Positions 11,583 to 21,192 are shown, numbered from the stretch's first letter. The stretch is 46,736 nucleotides of DNA from Paraglomus occultum (GCA_910592205.1 CAJVPJ010000090.1:1-46736), one strand, 5' to 3'. Numbers and translations: made by a program. The notes: generated from the letters alone by a model not told the origin.

Positions 11583-11657
11583 CAGTGGGACCTCCCTAAG
11601 TGCAACTCCCCTAAGTGCACGCCAGAACGTCAGCTTGCACTTAGGGAGGTCCCACTG
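11583..11657. mobile_element. 75-bp hairpin MITE with perfect 23-bp inverted repeats
   Basis: The arms 11583-11605 and 11635-11657 are perfect 23-bp inverted repeats beginning CAGTGGGACCTCCCTAAGTG. They are flanked by TA on both sides (11581-11582, 11658-11659). Another partial copy of the end motif (CCCTAAGTGCAC) lies in the 29-nt loop. Identical arms point to recent origin or sequence conservation. It lies 93 bp upstream of the KTI12 start and could form a strong hairpin in that gene's promoter or 5' UTR. Confidence 0.75.
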
Positions 11658-11750
11658 TAACTGTGTTGACATTGTAATATGACTTGGCGCACAACCAATC
11701 ATCGATAAAATATGCCAAATTTGTTTATCCACTTTGTACCCCAATCCATA

Positions 11751-13065
11751 ATGCCTTTAGTCATTATCTCCGGATTACCTTCCAGCGGTAAGACGACACG
11801 CGCGAAAGAAATACTAAACTACTTCAATGACCGATTTAACAGAGAGAGGCAGACCAATCGGATTCATTTGATTAATGATGAAAGTTTGGGAATATCGAAA
11901 GACAGTTATCAAGGTATGTTAGTGATAATTCACGAAGTTTGAAGAGTAAACATAACCTTTGCTTGCTGAATAGATACAAGGGTAGACGAGCAACATTCTC
12001 GAGGAGCGATGTTATCTGCGGTTGAGCGTCTCTTATCAAAAGATGATTTAATAATAGCAGATGGAATGAACTATATCAAAGGATTCAGATATCAACTTTA
12101 TTGTGTTGCACGTGCTGTTGGAACACCTCATTGTGTGGTAAATAGCACTATAGAAGGTTGGATGAGAAATGACGAAAGATAGTCTTATGCTCTCATGTAA
12201 CCAAGCACAATTGGTTTATAGGTATATTGTGGAGTATCGATAGATACTGCAAGAGAATGGAATACAAAGAGAGGAGCAGAAGGATATGGCTCAACAGTGT
12301 ATGTATCAGCTAGCAAGCGGTGTCCATGTAAGGGCAACATACGGCGTAAGGGCCACCATTGCTTAGGCGAACGCGTGTTTACTGTTTTCAGATACTCAAC
12401 ATTCCGACTTTGATTGACATAATTAATGGTACTTGACAAGATTTAACGAACTAGTCAGTCGATTTGAAGAACCAGACGATCGTAATCGATGGGATTCGCC
12501 ACTTTTTACTGTTCTCTCTGACGATACGAGTGTTTCATGTGACGCTATCTGGGATGCTGTAATTGTACGATCGCCAAAACCTCCCAATCAATCAACTGTA
12601 GTGGTATGTATCATAAGTCGGAATGTTCTTAAGTACATTGACATGATAATACATCACGTAATATCCACGTAGAAACCAGCGAGTGAAACCAGTTACTTGT
12701 ACGAACTAGAGAAGACGACACAAGAGATAGTCGATGCAGTATTAGAAGCACAGAAACATAATATTGGCGGTGGTAATGTGAAAATTGCAGGAGTAAATCA
12801 ACAAATATCCTTTCTCCTTGCATCAGTCACCATTTTGGCTTATATTCGTATGTGTGAAGCATAGTCAATACTGATTACTATATCGAAACTATCATTCTTA
12901 ACTATTATGAGATACGTCAGTCTGCCGTCCCGAATGGTGACGCTCTCCGAGTTGCGGCGTCTCAGGCGACAGTTTACAAACATTAACAAGCTGCATACGA
13001 TACTTGACATGAATCGAGTGGCCGAATTGTTTGTTGACTATCTTAATACTAACTTTGCTCGATAG
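11751..13065 (+). CDS. KTI12: KTI12, Elongator-associated ATPase
   Basis: Model: join 11751-11913, 11974-12137, 12222-12298, 12441-12603, 12673-12804, 12916-13065; 282 residues. KTI12 is a P-loop, PSTK-like ATPase that binds tRNA and Elongator and is needed for mcm5/ncm5 modification of wobble uridine. Seen here: Walker A GLPSSGKT (residues 8-15), LSAVERLLSKDDLIIADGMN with YIKGFRYQLYC, IDTAREWN, ELVSRFEEPDDRNRWDSPLF, LYELEKTTQEIVDA, and the C-terminal VTLSELRRLRRQF. The start is set by the family start MPLVII; an in-frame ATG at 11712 would add 13 unconserved residues. Intron 5 is a candidate U12-type AT-AC intron. The gene converges on URM1 with 81 bp between stops. Confidence 0.95.
12805..12915 (+). 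other. Candidate U12-type AT-AC intron in KTI12
   Basis: The intron begins ATATCCTTT (12805), the U12 AT-AC 5' splice consensus, and ends in AC (12914-12915). TTCTTAAC at 12895-12902 matches the U12 branch-site consensus and lies 13 nt from the acceptor, within the usual range. Exclusion of this 111-nt segment joins residues VNQQ to VSLPSRMVTLSELRRLRR in phase 0. The tempting GT-AG alternative (donor GTATGT at 12848, acceptor after 12920) puts the conserved C-terminus out of frame. Excision is inferred from sequence only. Confidence 0.75.
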
Positions 13066-13146
13066 AAGGTGTCACTGTGGCATAAAGATGAGCATTGAAT
13101 GAACAGAGAATGCCTAAAGCGCACATTTATATTGTCAATGTGCTAT

Positions 13147-13681
13147 CTATCCCCCGTGCAAAGTAGAAATAAACACGATATCATCCCCATCTTTGATCTC
13201 ATAATCTAGTTCCCCTTCCAATTCCCAGTCTGTCTCATTAATTAATACCAAAATACCTGGTCGTCTGATAAGTAATGGTGTAAGAAGTGAATTTAGATGC
13301 AATACAACAGGTGAACAACTTTTAAGCACTATGCCATTTACATGGGAATTACATACACTGTGTTTTCACTTATGAATAATCCTGGCCTTTCTTTGAGTAG
13401 ATTATCTCGTATCCAGAAAATCTAAGATATGCAATGATATTCAGCATCTATTGATAACAAAGTAGAACATTACACTATAAATTACCAAGTCTTGCATATT
13501 TGTTGGATTTGGTGGGTTAATGAAAGCTGGTATTTTAACTTCGACGAATTTATCATTATTGAATAGTAATTCCATCCCCCCGCTGCAAAATTTATATAAA
13601 TAAATCATTAGTTAAAAAATTGAATAAAATATATATCCCTTTCGTATTCTACCTGAATGATAGTTTGACCTTCAAACTCAT
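13147..13681 (-). CDS. URM1: URM1, ubiquitin-related modifier
   Basis: Model: complement of 13147-13264, 13357-13421, 13486-13582, 13653-13681; 102 residues, the usual size for Urm1. Urm1 is a beta-grasp, ubiquitin-like protein. Its C-terminal thiocarboxylate, made by the E1-like Uba4, donates sulphur for 2-thiolation of wobble uridine in Lys, Glu and Gln tRNAs, and it can also be attached to proteins. Seen here: [67 protein letters not shown] and the terminal Gly-Gly required for activation. It is tail-to-tail with KTI12, whose product acts on the same uridine. Confidence 0.95.
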
Positions 13682-14209
13682 CTTTCGTTAATAATAATAA
13701 GATTTTGGCGGACGCCACAATATTGTCATTAAACCTGTCACATGATTACCATTAATTTGAGGTGCTCCTTTTTTGTAAGATATCGAAGAAGAATATTGCG
13801 AACACCGTTAATATCTCTACCAAGCTTTGTTTTCATTGAGGACAGTTTTATTTATCATATTATAAACCAAATTACCGCTTATTCTTATTAACCAATTCCA
13901 CGATGCTTAATTTATCGGGCTGCCATTCTCTTATTATTCGTGCGCTTCGCCTATTCGAAATTATGCGGGGAAAGTAAAACTATTCACATTAACAAAAGTG
14001 TGGGAATTCGTCATGGAATTAAACAATCATAATTGTCATGGCGCAGAACATTAAACAGAACTCATCTCTCCTATATAGTGCCACATGATCTGCCTGATCG
14101 AATTTGACGTTTGATCAACCAGTTTGTCGTTTGCGTAAGCCCAATACCATCTTATTTCATACATCAAAAGAACTCGTATTCTGTCTGAAGTTCGTATTGT
14201 CATCATACA
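13682..14209. other. Divergent promoter region between URM1 and the repeat-protein gene
   Basis: This is 528 bp without coding signal, serving as the upstream region of both URM1 (minus) and the gene at 14210 (plus). TATATAG at about 14072-14078 lies some 135 bp upstream of the latter's ATG and is a candidate TATA element. Confidence 0.4.
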
Positions 14210-15025
14210 ATGTTGCTAGACGTCTACCTCCTCGCTATCGGAAGACACATGTATGTTATAAATCCATTATCTGGAGCAAGCAAACCGCTTGATTTAGGTG
14301 ATTGGACTAGCGCTACGGCAGCCGTTATAGTTCCTTCGACACGAAAAGCATACGTTACCACATCTTTTAACAATCTTTGGGAAATCGATCTTGTTGCTAT
14401 GGAATCTCATAACGTAAGTTGGGATAGATGGGGCACATGTAATGCTCTTGTGACTGTTCCCAATAGCGTAGGATATTCTCTATTCGCATTCTGCCATAAG
14501 CTATGGTTAGTTGATGACCTTAGTACTGGCCAGTGTACTGATTTTCTTGGTGGGTTTACTGACATTTGGACAAAAGTCAATGCTGCTACATCAGTTGGGA
14601 CGAAAATCTTCGCTACCACGTCAGCCAATAACCTCTGGTGTATTGATACTGTGACTAAAGAAATCTCTAAACTAGGAGGAGGAAGTGACAACTGGAGTAA
14701 CTGTCATGCATTAGTTGAAGTAAAAGGAAGATTGTATGCTTTTTGTTATGGTTTGTGGGAAGTGGATGTTACGACCGGTCATTATACACAGTTTTTTGAT
14801 GAAGGAAGTGAAGAAAGAAATATTAATTGGTCTCATACAAAGAGTGCTACTGTTATTGACACCAAAGTTTATGTGTTCTGTAGGGGGGGAATTTGGACCA
14901 AGGATCAATTAGTTGAATTGGATATTATTACTAAGAAAGTTAGAGAACTAAGTATAAGTAATGGCAATTTGGCTAACATTAAAGTATTGATTGCTGTAGA
15001 TAGAAATGTAATAGATCATGATTGA
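14210..15025 (+). CDS. Intronless repeat protein, probable beta-propeller
   Basis: One uninterrupted frame of 271 residues. The protein consists of about six units of roughly 45 residues. Two unit types alternate: one with an (A)TTS-NNLW-ID core (VTTSFNNLWEIDL, ATTSANNLWCIDTVTKE) and one with an AFC-LW-VD core (FAFCHKLWLVDDLSTGQ, YAFCYGLWEVDVTTGHYTQF), each opened by a Trp (DWT, DRWG, DIWT, DNWSN). Kelch/PQQ-like propellers have strands of this kind, so I infer a beta-propeller, but I cannot name the family or a ligand. No signal peptide or membrane segment is evident; the first residues (MLLDVYLLAIG) are hydrophobic but short. The gene is unusual here in lacking introns, which could mean retroposition, transfer or simple intron loss. 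Confidence 0.75.
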   Translation: MLLDVYLLAIGRHMYVINPLSGASKPLDLGDWTSATAAVIVPSTRKAYVTTSFNNLWEIDLVAMESHNVSWDRWGTCNALVTVPNSVGYSLFAFCHKLWLVDDLSTGQCTDFLGGFTDIWTKVNAATSVGTKIFATTSANNLWCIDTVTKEISKLGGGSDNWSNCHALVEVKGRLYAFCYGLWEVDVTTGHYTQFFDEGSEERNINWSHTKSATVIDTKVYVFCRGGIWTKDQLVELDIITKKVRELSISNGNLANIKVLIAVDRNVIDHD

Positions 15026-15569
15026 TAAGGAATGACTGCAATGGTGTGTATTAATATTAATATTGAATTTATTATTATTAGTATTAGTATTGATACTTAT
15101 TTAGTTATAATTAAACTATAATTATTACTATTACTATGTCTTTATATTCATTTAAACTGATGGTTCCATGAGAATTTGTATCGTATCGAACATTTTGCAT
15201 AGCCTTGCTTACTTGACACATCTATATCAAAATAAAAATAATCAAGTCTTTTATATTCTCTGGATAAATTATTTTCATAGTACAATGGATTTGTCATTAA
15301 GTCTCATCTCAAAAGTATATTAATATATATACTGATCATATTAACCATATAATAATAATGTTTTCTACTATTACTATTACTATGCTGATGGCATTGACCA
15401 TAATCGGCTCAAATAACACCGCTTTCATTTTATATACTAATACAGTTAACTCTGGCTATACCAATTTCGCTGCACCAAAAAATTCCATATTAATCTCACC
15501 CCGCAGTAACTCTGTTTATACCAGCTCCGGGCGCAAGTTACACATGCCATGTAGACCAGTTTACTTTAA
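15026..15569. other. Spacer with simple ATT/TAT repeats
   Basis: The first 100 bases are a degenerate trinucleotide run (ATT, AGT, ACT). An open frame at 15358-15657 on the plus strand lies partly antisense to the integrase relic and shows no domain. I do not call it a gene. Confidence 0.3.
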
Positions 15570-16320
15570 ATTATATAAAAACTTTTACTTTATACCGGCA
15601 AAAGTCAAGTGTATTGATAAATTGTATTTTCCATGCCACCTTCCCATTCGACGTTAGCAAATAAATATCTAACCGTGTCGCCTTCATTTAACTTTTTTCC
15701 CTATTACTGGAGTTAAACCCCACCGCGATGATCCAGGAGCTCTAATGAGACGCGTTGGATAATTATTTAAATAGTCAAGAGCTTTGGGTAACTGTCTAAC
15801 CCATACTCTTATTAATTTGGGGTTTGATGATATACTTTCAATGGCATGTTAAACTTTGTATAACATTTTCACAAGCGTTTTATTAAATCGTTCTACAATT
15901 GCCATGCCACGATGACTGCATGTACCAATTACTCGAATCGTAACATTATGTGCTTCCATTAATCGAGCGGTTTCCCCAATAACTCTCTCTGCCTTGATCA
16001 CATTGTAAAGTGTTGACCACAGAAGTGGATCTATAAATTCCTTTAAAGGCTTTAGCAACTTCTGAACTGTTTTTTGACGTTAGAGATAAAGAACATTCGA
16101 ATCTGCTAGCGACATCTACAACGTCAAGAGCCCATTTGAATACTTTTTTATACACTTTATCATTGATAAGTCGCAAAAGATCGCATTGATATACACATTT
16201 GGGCATGAAATTGTACCGTAACTAACTCTTGTAATGGCAAAGCATATTTTTGCCACTCGTTCTGGTTTATGAGCCAGTCACGCACTTTCTCGAATGGAAA
16301 TTAAAATCCTTCCCTTCCAT
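15570..16320 (-). pseudogene. Retroelement-type integrase core relic
   Basis: On the minus strand, three frames together give an rve-type integrase core: ALDVVDVASRFECSLSLTSK (first Asp), SSEVAKAFKGIYRS, LQCDQGRES (second Asp), MEAHNVTIRVIGTCSHRGM followed by AIVERFNKTLVKMLYK (Glu), then LPKALDYLNNYPTRL and further C-terminal sequence to about 15,570. Frameshifts near 16,020 and 15,700 and a stop at about 15,850 make it a pseudogene. No LTRs, reverse transcriptase or gag were found beside it. This class of integrase is common in expanded transposon families of early-diverging fungi; the exact family is not determined. Confidence 0.75.
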
Positions 16321-17298
16321 AAACTCCGTGGATTAGAGTGATACCCAGTGGGTTGGTAGAACGTTAGCCCGCAACGTAGAGCTATTTCCTCATCAGGATT
16401 TATGTTATAGTAATAGTAGGAGAACTCATTGAAATATTATTAATAAAGGACACACGAATCTTTGAAATATTATTATAATTATTAATTTACGCCGTTTAAC
16501 AGATTGTGTTCCTCTCACCGTTTTCCCAGAAATTACAGTGAACCCTCCATATAAGCACCTCCATATACAGTATGCATACCCTCCACACATGCACGCCATA
16601 GTTTATTCCCAAGCTCGGGAATTAGGGAATATTAATATGGATAAATTTATATGCACGCCCGTGATTTTCATGTGATTTGCACAACAAGCCATGATACAAG
16701 AACAATCAACTATTTATTTTGTTTTGCTTATTTATTATAAAATTTTTAATTTCTGAAGTCGCATATTTTCAGAAGGATGCAGTATTTACCTCATTGTCAG
16801 CTGATGCAGCATATACTTAGCATTTAACTTTTTATTATATTCTTGTGTTGAACTCTGAAAAATGTTTCATTTTGTTAAGACTTTTTGTCTTCCTATTACG
16901 TACTTCACTATTGTGGATGGTGAGAATCCGTCTCCGATTTACTTGCAATTGCTGTAGTACTTTGACTTGTTACCGTTTTAAATTATGTAGTTGTACGTGC
17001 CTTCTCAAAAGCCCAAACATAATGATAACATTATTTGCGCTTTTGTGACATACATTTCTGCAAAAGTTTGTTGTACATTAGAGTTTGCTTATATCTAACC
17101 GAAAACGAAACAATTAAACCTTACGATAGTAATAAGCAAACACGTATGCATTTTGCAGACCGAACAAATCCTTATATGAAGCGTAGAATATTAATATATG
17201 ATCTGGGTCAGGTGGGGCATAACGATAATAATATAAGGCTTGTAAAAAAGGCGCAGTTTGTGTTATCATATCATTTTGCGAAAAAATTCTTTGCAGTT
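16321..17298. other. Spacer with a lone pogo/Tigger-like end
   Basis: CAGTGAACCCTCCATATAAG at about 16,540 resembles the ends of the MITE at 11583-11657. A second, diverged motif follows (ACCCTCCACACATGCACGCC), but no clear inverted partner was found. No gene is seen. Confidence 0.3.
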
Positions 17299-17628
17299 AT
17301 GGCGGAATTAACAGACTTTGAACGCGAATCATTATTGAAGCATGGCTGTTTGACCACTCTGAACGGGAAACTGGATCCCGAACTAATTACGCCAAACGAT
17401 ATAATAGAAATATATTGTGAGACTAGCGGTGGAACATCACGTCTACTGTTCAGTCCAATCATCAGCAGTCTGCAATGCAAGTCCAAAACGACTTTGCTCA
17501 ATTATTTGGAAACTTTTACCAGCCTTCCAACAGTTGGCAGGGCTTTGTATGAAGCAATTAATAAAATTTTATTATCTTTTGCTTCACAAATACTATTCCG
17601 AACATATGATTTACTAAATTTGGGTTGA
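17299..17628 (+). CDS. Hypothetical protein, uncertain
   Basis: A 109-residue frame starts ATG at 17299 (MAELTDFERESLLKHGCLTT). The frame is open upstream to 17035, but the part before 17299 is lysine-, asparagine- and tyrosine-rich and less protein-like. A TTCTTTGCAG splice-acceptor-like run ends at 17296, so this could instead be an internal exon. Composition (acidic and hydrophobic residues in regular spacing, no low complexity) is more protein-like than neighbouring chance frames. I recognise no family, and there is no support beyond the open frame. Confidence 0.3.
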   Translation: MAELTDFERESLLKHGCLTTLNGKLDPELITPNDIIEIYCETSGGTSRLLFSPIISSLQCKSKTTLLNYLETFTSLPTVGRALYEAINKILLSFASQILFRTYDLLNLG

Positions 17629-19078
17629 TGAAAAAACTTTATAAAAAAAACTGTGGTAGATTGTGTGAAGCGTATTGTTGAAATTGTGAAAAATTGGAGT
17701 ACAGCTAGATTAAATAGAACTCAGTGTTATGATAAGGGAAAAAATTTTCAATACATAGATCTCAACTCTTTATTGGAGATTTTCCTTAAAAGTTGAGTGG
17801 TTCGCAAAAATATCGGGCTTTTTTTTGAAGCAGCTAATCCTTAGATTGTCAAAGCTCAAAGGTTGCCAATGGTACGTAGAAGTCAAACTTGATAAGACGA
17901 AGATCGGAATTTATCGGCTTATCGAGATTTTATTTTATTAAATTTCGCAGTAAGCCGAATTTTACATAGCTTTGCCCAATTTTCGACCAACAATTTAACG
18001 GTTTAATTAATAATAAATAAAAAAATACTTGTTTGCTGTGTTTAGTCTCAATTATTAAGTTGGATGAGAAAGTATACCAACGTCAAGTCTTGATTAATAT
18101 ATAAAAGCAAGAATTAAATGTTTGAGAGCTGAAAGAAATGGATTTGGCTATTGGAAATTCTCCTCCTCCGATAATTCTTTTTTCTATTGTTGCAATAATC
18201 GACTCAGCTGTCGACATTGTCATGTACAGAGACGGAATGTTCCAAATTAACACAAACTTATTTAGTTAGTTAATTTTCCCCTATAAATAATTTTCTTGCC
18301 TTTCTCGTCATTACTTCTTTTTTTTCTTGCAATTTTTGAACGTCAGACATCTTGTATTTAAGACCTCTTGAAGGTTAGCTAAATATTGTTTCATATGTTT
18401 TTGAAGTCGTGTTATGAACTTGATCATTCTTTGTTAAATCAGATCAAACGTTATGGCCCATTTAGAGGAGAATGTAGGAGAATGACCGAATATTCCAAAT
18501 GAAACGGACTTTTTGCGGCATTAAAAGAAGAGTGGGATAAATGTGTTGGCTAACGATACCTAATGTCGATCAATGATTGAGTATTATTATAGATGAATGA
18601 AGAACATTACATAGCTAAATCATGAATAAATTCATGTCTTTTTTCATAAACTACAATTAATTGACTTCTGAATGATGTAAATTTTATTGACTATTGTCTA
18701 CAAAAACGCGGGTAAAAACAACTTTGAAAAAAATTATGTTTTTAATAGCAAATGCTGCAAATTAAAATCAGGCAATAATCTTGATAGTTGAGTATAATTC
18801 TCTATAACCAGCTGTTGGAGAGCCTAAGTATAAATATTAGACAGGCATTTTATTTTGAAAATAGAATTTCTTTGTCCCAAATACTCTCAAATTAAAACTG
18901 ACTGGTCTAGAGGTTTATTAATTTTACTGATTAGTTGTCCCTTTTATAAACACCGTCACCGAGTTTATCAAGATTTTTCAGAGTTTTTTAAATTGCCATG
19001 TAATTAGCAAAGTCTTGGTAGTTTGTGCCACGGTATTAAGTATGTTACCTCTTGTCTGTTATTTAGAATATTTATAAT
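17629..19078. other. AT-rich spacer, possible Tc1 tail
   Basis: No gene is seen. Around 18,490-18,640 on the plus strand a broken frame reads LFAALKEEWDKC followed, after a shift, by more C-terminal Tc1-like sequence. This is the pattern of the last helix of a Tc1 transposase, but it is too short and broken to be sure. Confidence 0.25.
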
Positions 19079-19255
19079 AAATACCGTATTTTTCCGAAAA
19101 TAAGCAACACTATAACAAAAAAGTGTTGCTTATTTTCGGGTAGTAAAGTAAAACGAAAAAAAAATTTTTAAAAAGTTTAATCTTTCCGAAGTGTTGTTTA
19201 TTTTCGGAACCCATGTAAAACAGGTGTTGCTTATTTTTCAAAGAATACGGTATTT
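19079..19255. mobile_element. 177-bp MITE with internal repeated motif
   Basis: Terminal inverted repeats begin AAATACCGTATT on both sides and extend, with mismatches, through GAAAATAAGCAACAC (19079-19110; inverted copy 19223-19255). The motif GTGTTGCTTATTTTC or a close variant occurs again inside in both orientations (near 19123, 19191 and 19223). The RNA or single strand could therefore fold in several ways. There is no coding capacity. The superfamily is not certain. Confidence 0.65.
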
Positions 19256-19599
19256 GTAGCTTGTCAGTTCAAACTGGCCTTATTTTTGAGCTTATAATCT
19301 GAGTTTTTTTAATGTTATTGGTCTAAACATAGCCAAATGTAGACGTGATTTAAACTACAACAAATTTTTGTATGTAAATGAACACACATTAATATAATAC
19401 ATACAATTTTCTAAAACATCCCTTTTTAATTTAAATTGCTCAATAACCACACAATAATTGATCTTATTTTTTTTACAGTTTATAAAACAGCTTTCCAGGT
19501 AAGTATTACACATGCTTCAACTCGTTTTTCGATGAATTTACATAAATATGTTCAGGAATTTGAGCTCACTCGTCCTGTAAGGCAAATTTCTAACTCACT
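19256..19599. other. Spacer, no gene seen
   Basis: AT-rich sequence. A 60-codon open frame at 19436-19618 has no recognisable character. Confidence 0.25.
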
Positions 19600-19960
19600 A
19601 ATACTAATATTTTTTTGATGATTCGAATGATTCGAATACGACGTTCCAATTCTGACCAATTGGATTCAAGTCAGGCGATTGACTTGGCCAATCTTGATCT
19701 TCTTTGCTGTAATAGTAATCCACTCATTAACATTTCTGGCCGTGTAAACGGGTGCATTGTCTTGTTAAAACATATAACCTTTTTCATTAATTGGTATTAC
19801 TGTAAGGCAATAAACGTTTCTCAAGTAATTTTATGTAGAATAATCAATCCATTGCGTTTATTTCATGTTTGTCCTGTCGCCTAAAGATCACTTTCCAGTG
19901 CAGTTTTGTGCTTTTTCCATCACGATAATTTTGAATTGTTTGCGTAATCATTATTTAGTA
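19600..19960 (-). pseudogene. Tc1/mariner transposase relic
   Basis: On the minus strand, QDNAPVYTARNVNEW (second catalytic Asp region) is followed in another frame by DWPSQSPDLNPIGQNWNV. This is the Asp-Glu spacer block with the catalytic Glu of NPIEN changed to Gly. Upstream, WKVIF resembles the segment before the first Asp. Stops and at least one frameshift interrupt it. No inverted repeats were found. Confidence 0.7.
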
Positions 19961-20759
19961 AAGCTTAAAGTCTTATTAATAATATTTTTCGAAAAACCAG
20001 CCTTGTAAAATCAATAATTTGACAGCGTTGACTTTCAGTTACTTCTGAATTCTTAACTATTAGATAGAGTGTGTATAATGCGCAAAGAAATTTATAAATT
20101 AGCTAACAACCTACTCTCCATTGTTACTATTAAATATAAAGTTGAAGAAAACGAGAGCTTAGCCCCCATAGAAAAGGTTACATCGGACGTAGCAAGGATT
20201 TTCGGTGTCAACTTATTACTCAATCTTTGATGTAAAACTTTATAGAAGAAATGTACATCACAATCAAGAGACATTTAAATAAACTGTTTTACAAAAACCA
20301 GCTGCTAATTGGTACTCCCCTGTTAACTGAAGCTCAAAAGGCTAGATGCGTTGAACAGGGTGAAACAACAAACTTAATTCCCTGACGAAATTGCCTTTCT
20401 ATTATTTTGAAACATATTTAAGCATTGGTATAAAATTAAAGTCCAAAAATGAAATCAGCTTTTAATAAATATGTCAGTCATAGTCATTGAATAATTGTAT
20501 GTAACACGGTGGTCATAAATATCCGAAATTTAATCTCACAAACGAAAAATTTTATTTGCATTATTTGTATAGACTTATGTTGCCAAACACAGTTACTAGT
20601 TATGTACAAAATTTCTTTCTCCCTTCCACTTAATTACCTTTGCAACACGATTTTCATACTATTCGCTAGCGTGAGGAAGAGATCATCATTCAGACGCTCT
20701 CATTCCTGACGAATTTTTTTTAATAACCGCAAATTACTTTTTTTCTACTTTTTCTTAAG
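19961..20759. other. Spacer, no gene seen
   Basis: AT-rich sequence with two short open frames (20092-20274 minus, 20509-20709 plus) that show no domain or motif. They are probably chance. Confidence 0.25.
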
Positions 20760-20990
20760 TATTAGTATTACCCACACATATTTGATTGCATTTTATATCT
20801 GGCGAATAAAGGGGCTAATCAAAAATGCGAATACTATGACGTTGAAACAGGTCAGTTATTTCGCTTACCTTGTAGATAGGGGAGTTATCCTGTTGAAAAC
20901 AAAACTGACGTTTTGCTCTGGAAAAAGTTAAATTGTTCAATTAATTATGCTATGTAATGTTCTCCGCTGCACCAGATCAAAATTCCAGAT
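20760..20990 (-). pseudogene. Second Tc1/mariner transposase relic nearby
   Basis: The minus-strand frame reads QFCFQQDNSPIYKVSEITDL, then a stop, then PLYSPDIKCNQI, matching the second Asp block and the degenerate SPDLNPIE block of Tc1 transposases. It differs in sequence from the copies at 2216-3385 and 19600-19960, so it is a different family or an older copy. Ends were not identified. Confidence 0.65.
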
Positions 20991-21123
20991 ATTTATGACA
21001 ACCACTGTACTGTATATTGGAAAATGGTACAATTTTCTCCTTGATCTTTTTTAGAATACTTCCAATAATGCTGTAATTTTTTGGTTTCATGATGAATTTA
21101 TCTCAATTTAGTTTATTGATACC

Positions 21124-21192
21124 AAATTAACACAGATATAATATTTAACCTATATATTCAGACATGACCATAATGATATCTGTGTTAATAAT
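21124..21192. repeat. Short imperfect palindrome
   Basis: ATTAACACAGATAT (from about 21126) is repeated inverted as ATATCTGTGTTAAT (to about 21188), with a loop of about 35 nt. It may be a deletion remnant of a MITE. No coding signal was found. Confidence 0.5.

Noticed and set aside
11712-11750. Upstream in-frame ATG for KTI12
   Set aside because: The 13 added residues are not like the family, which starts directly with MPLVII before the P-loop.
12848-12920. GT-AG intron in KTI12 using GTATGT at 12848 and the CAG ending at 12920
   Set aside because: It puts the conserved VTLSELRRLRRQF segment out of frame (one base left over plus 145). The AT-AC pair closes the phase exactly and has a U12 branch site.
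15358-15657. 99-codon plus-strand frame
   Set aside because: It overlaps the integrase relic in antisense at its 3' part and begins in a simple ACT/ATT repeat.
16335-16395. tRNA-like stretch (GGTTGGTAGAACG with a possible anticodon arm)
   Set aside because: It resembles an A box, but no B box or T-arm pairing follows and the cloverleaf does not close. At most it is a SINE fragment.
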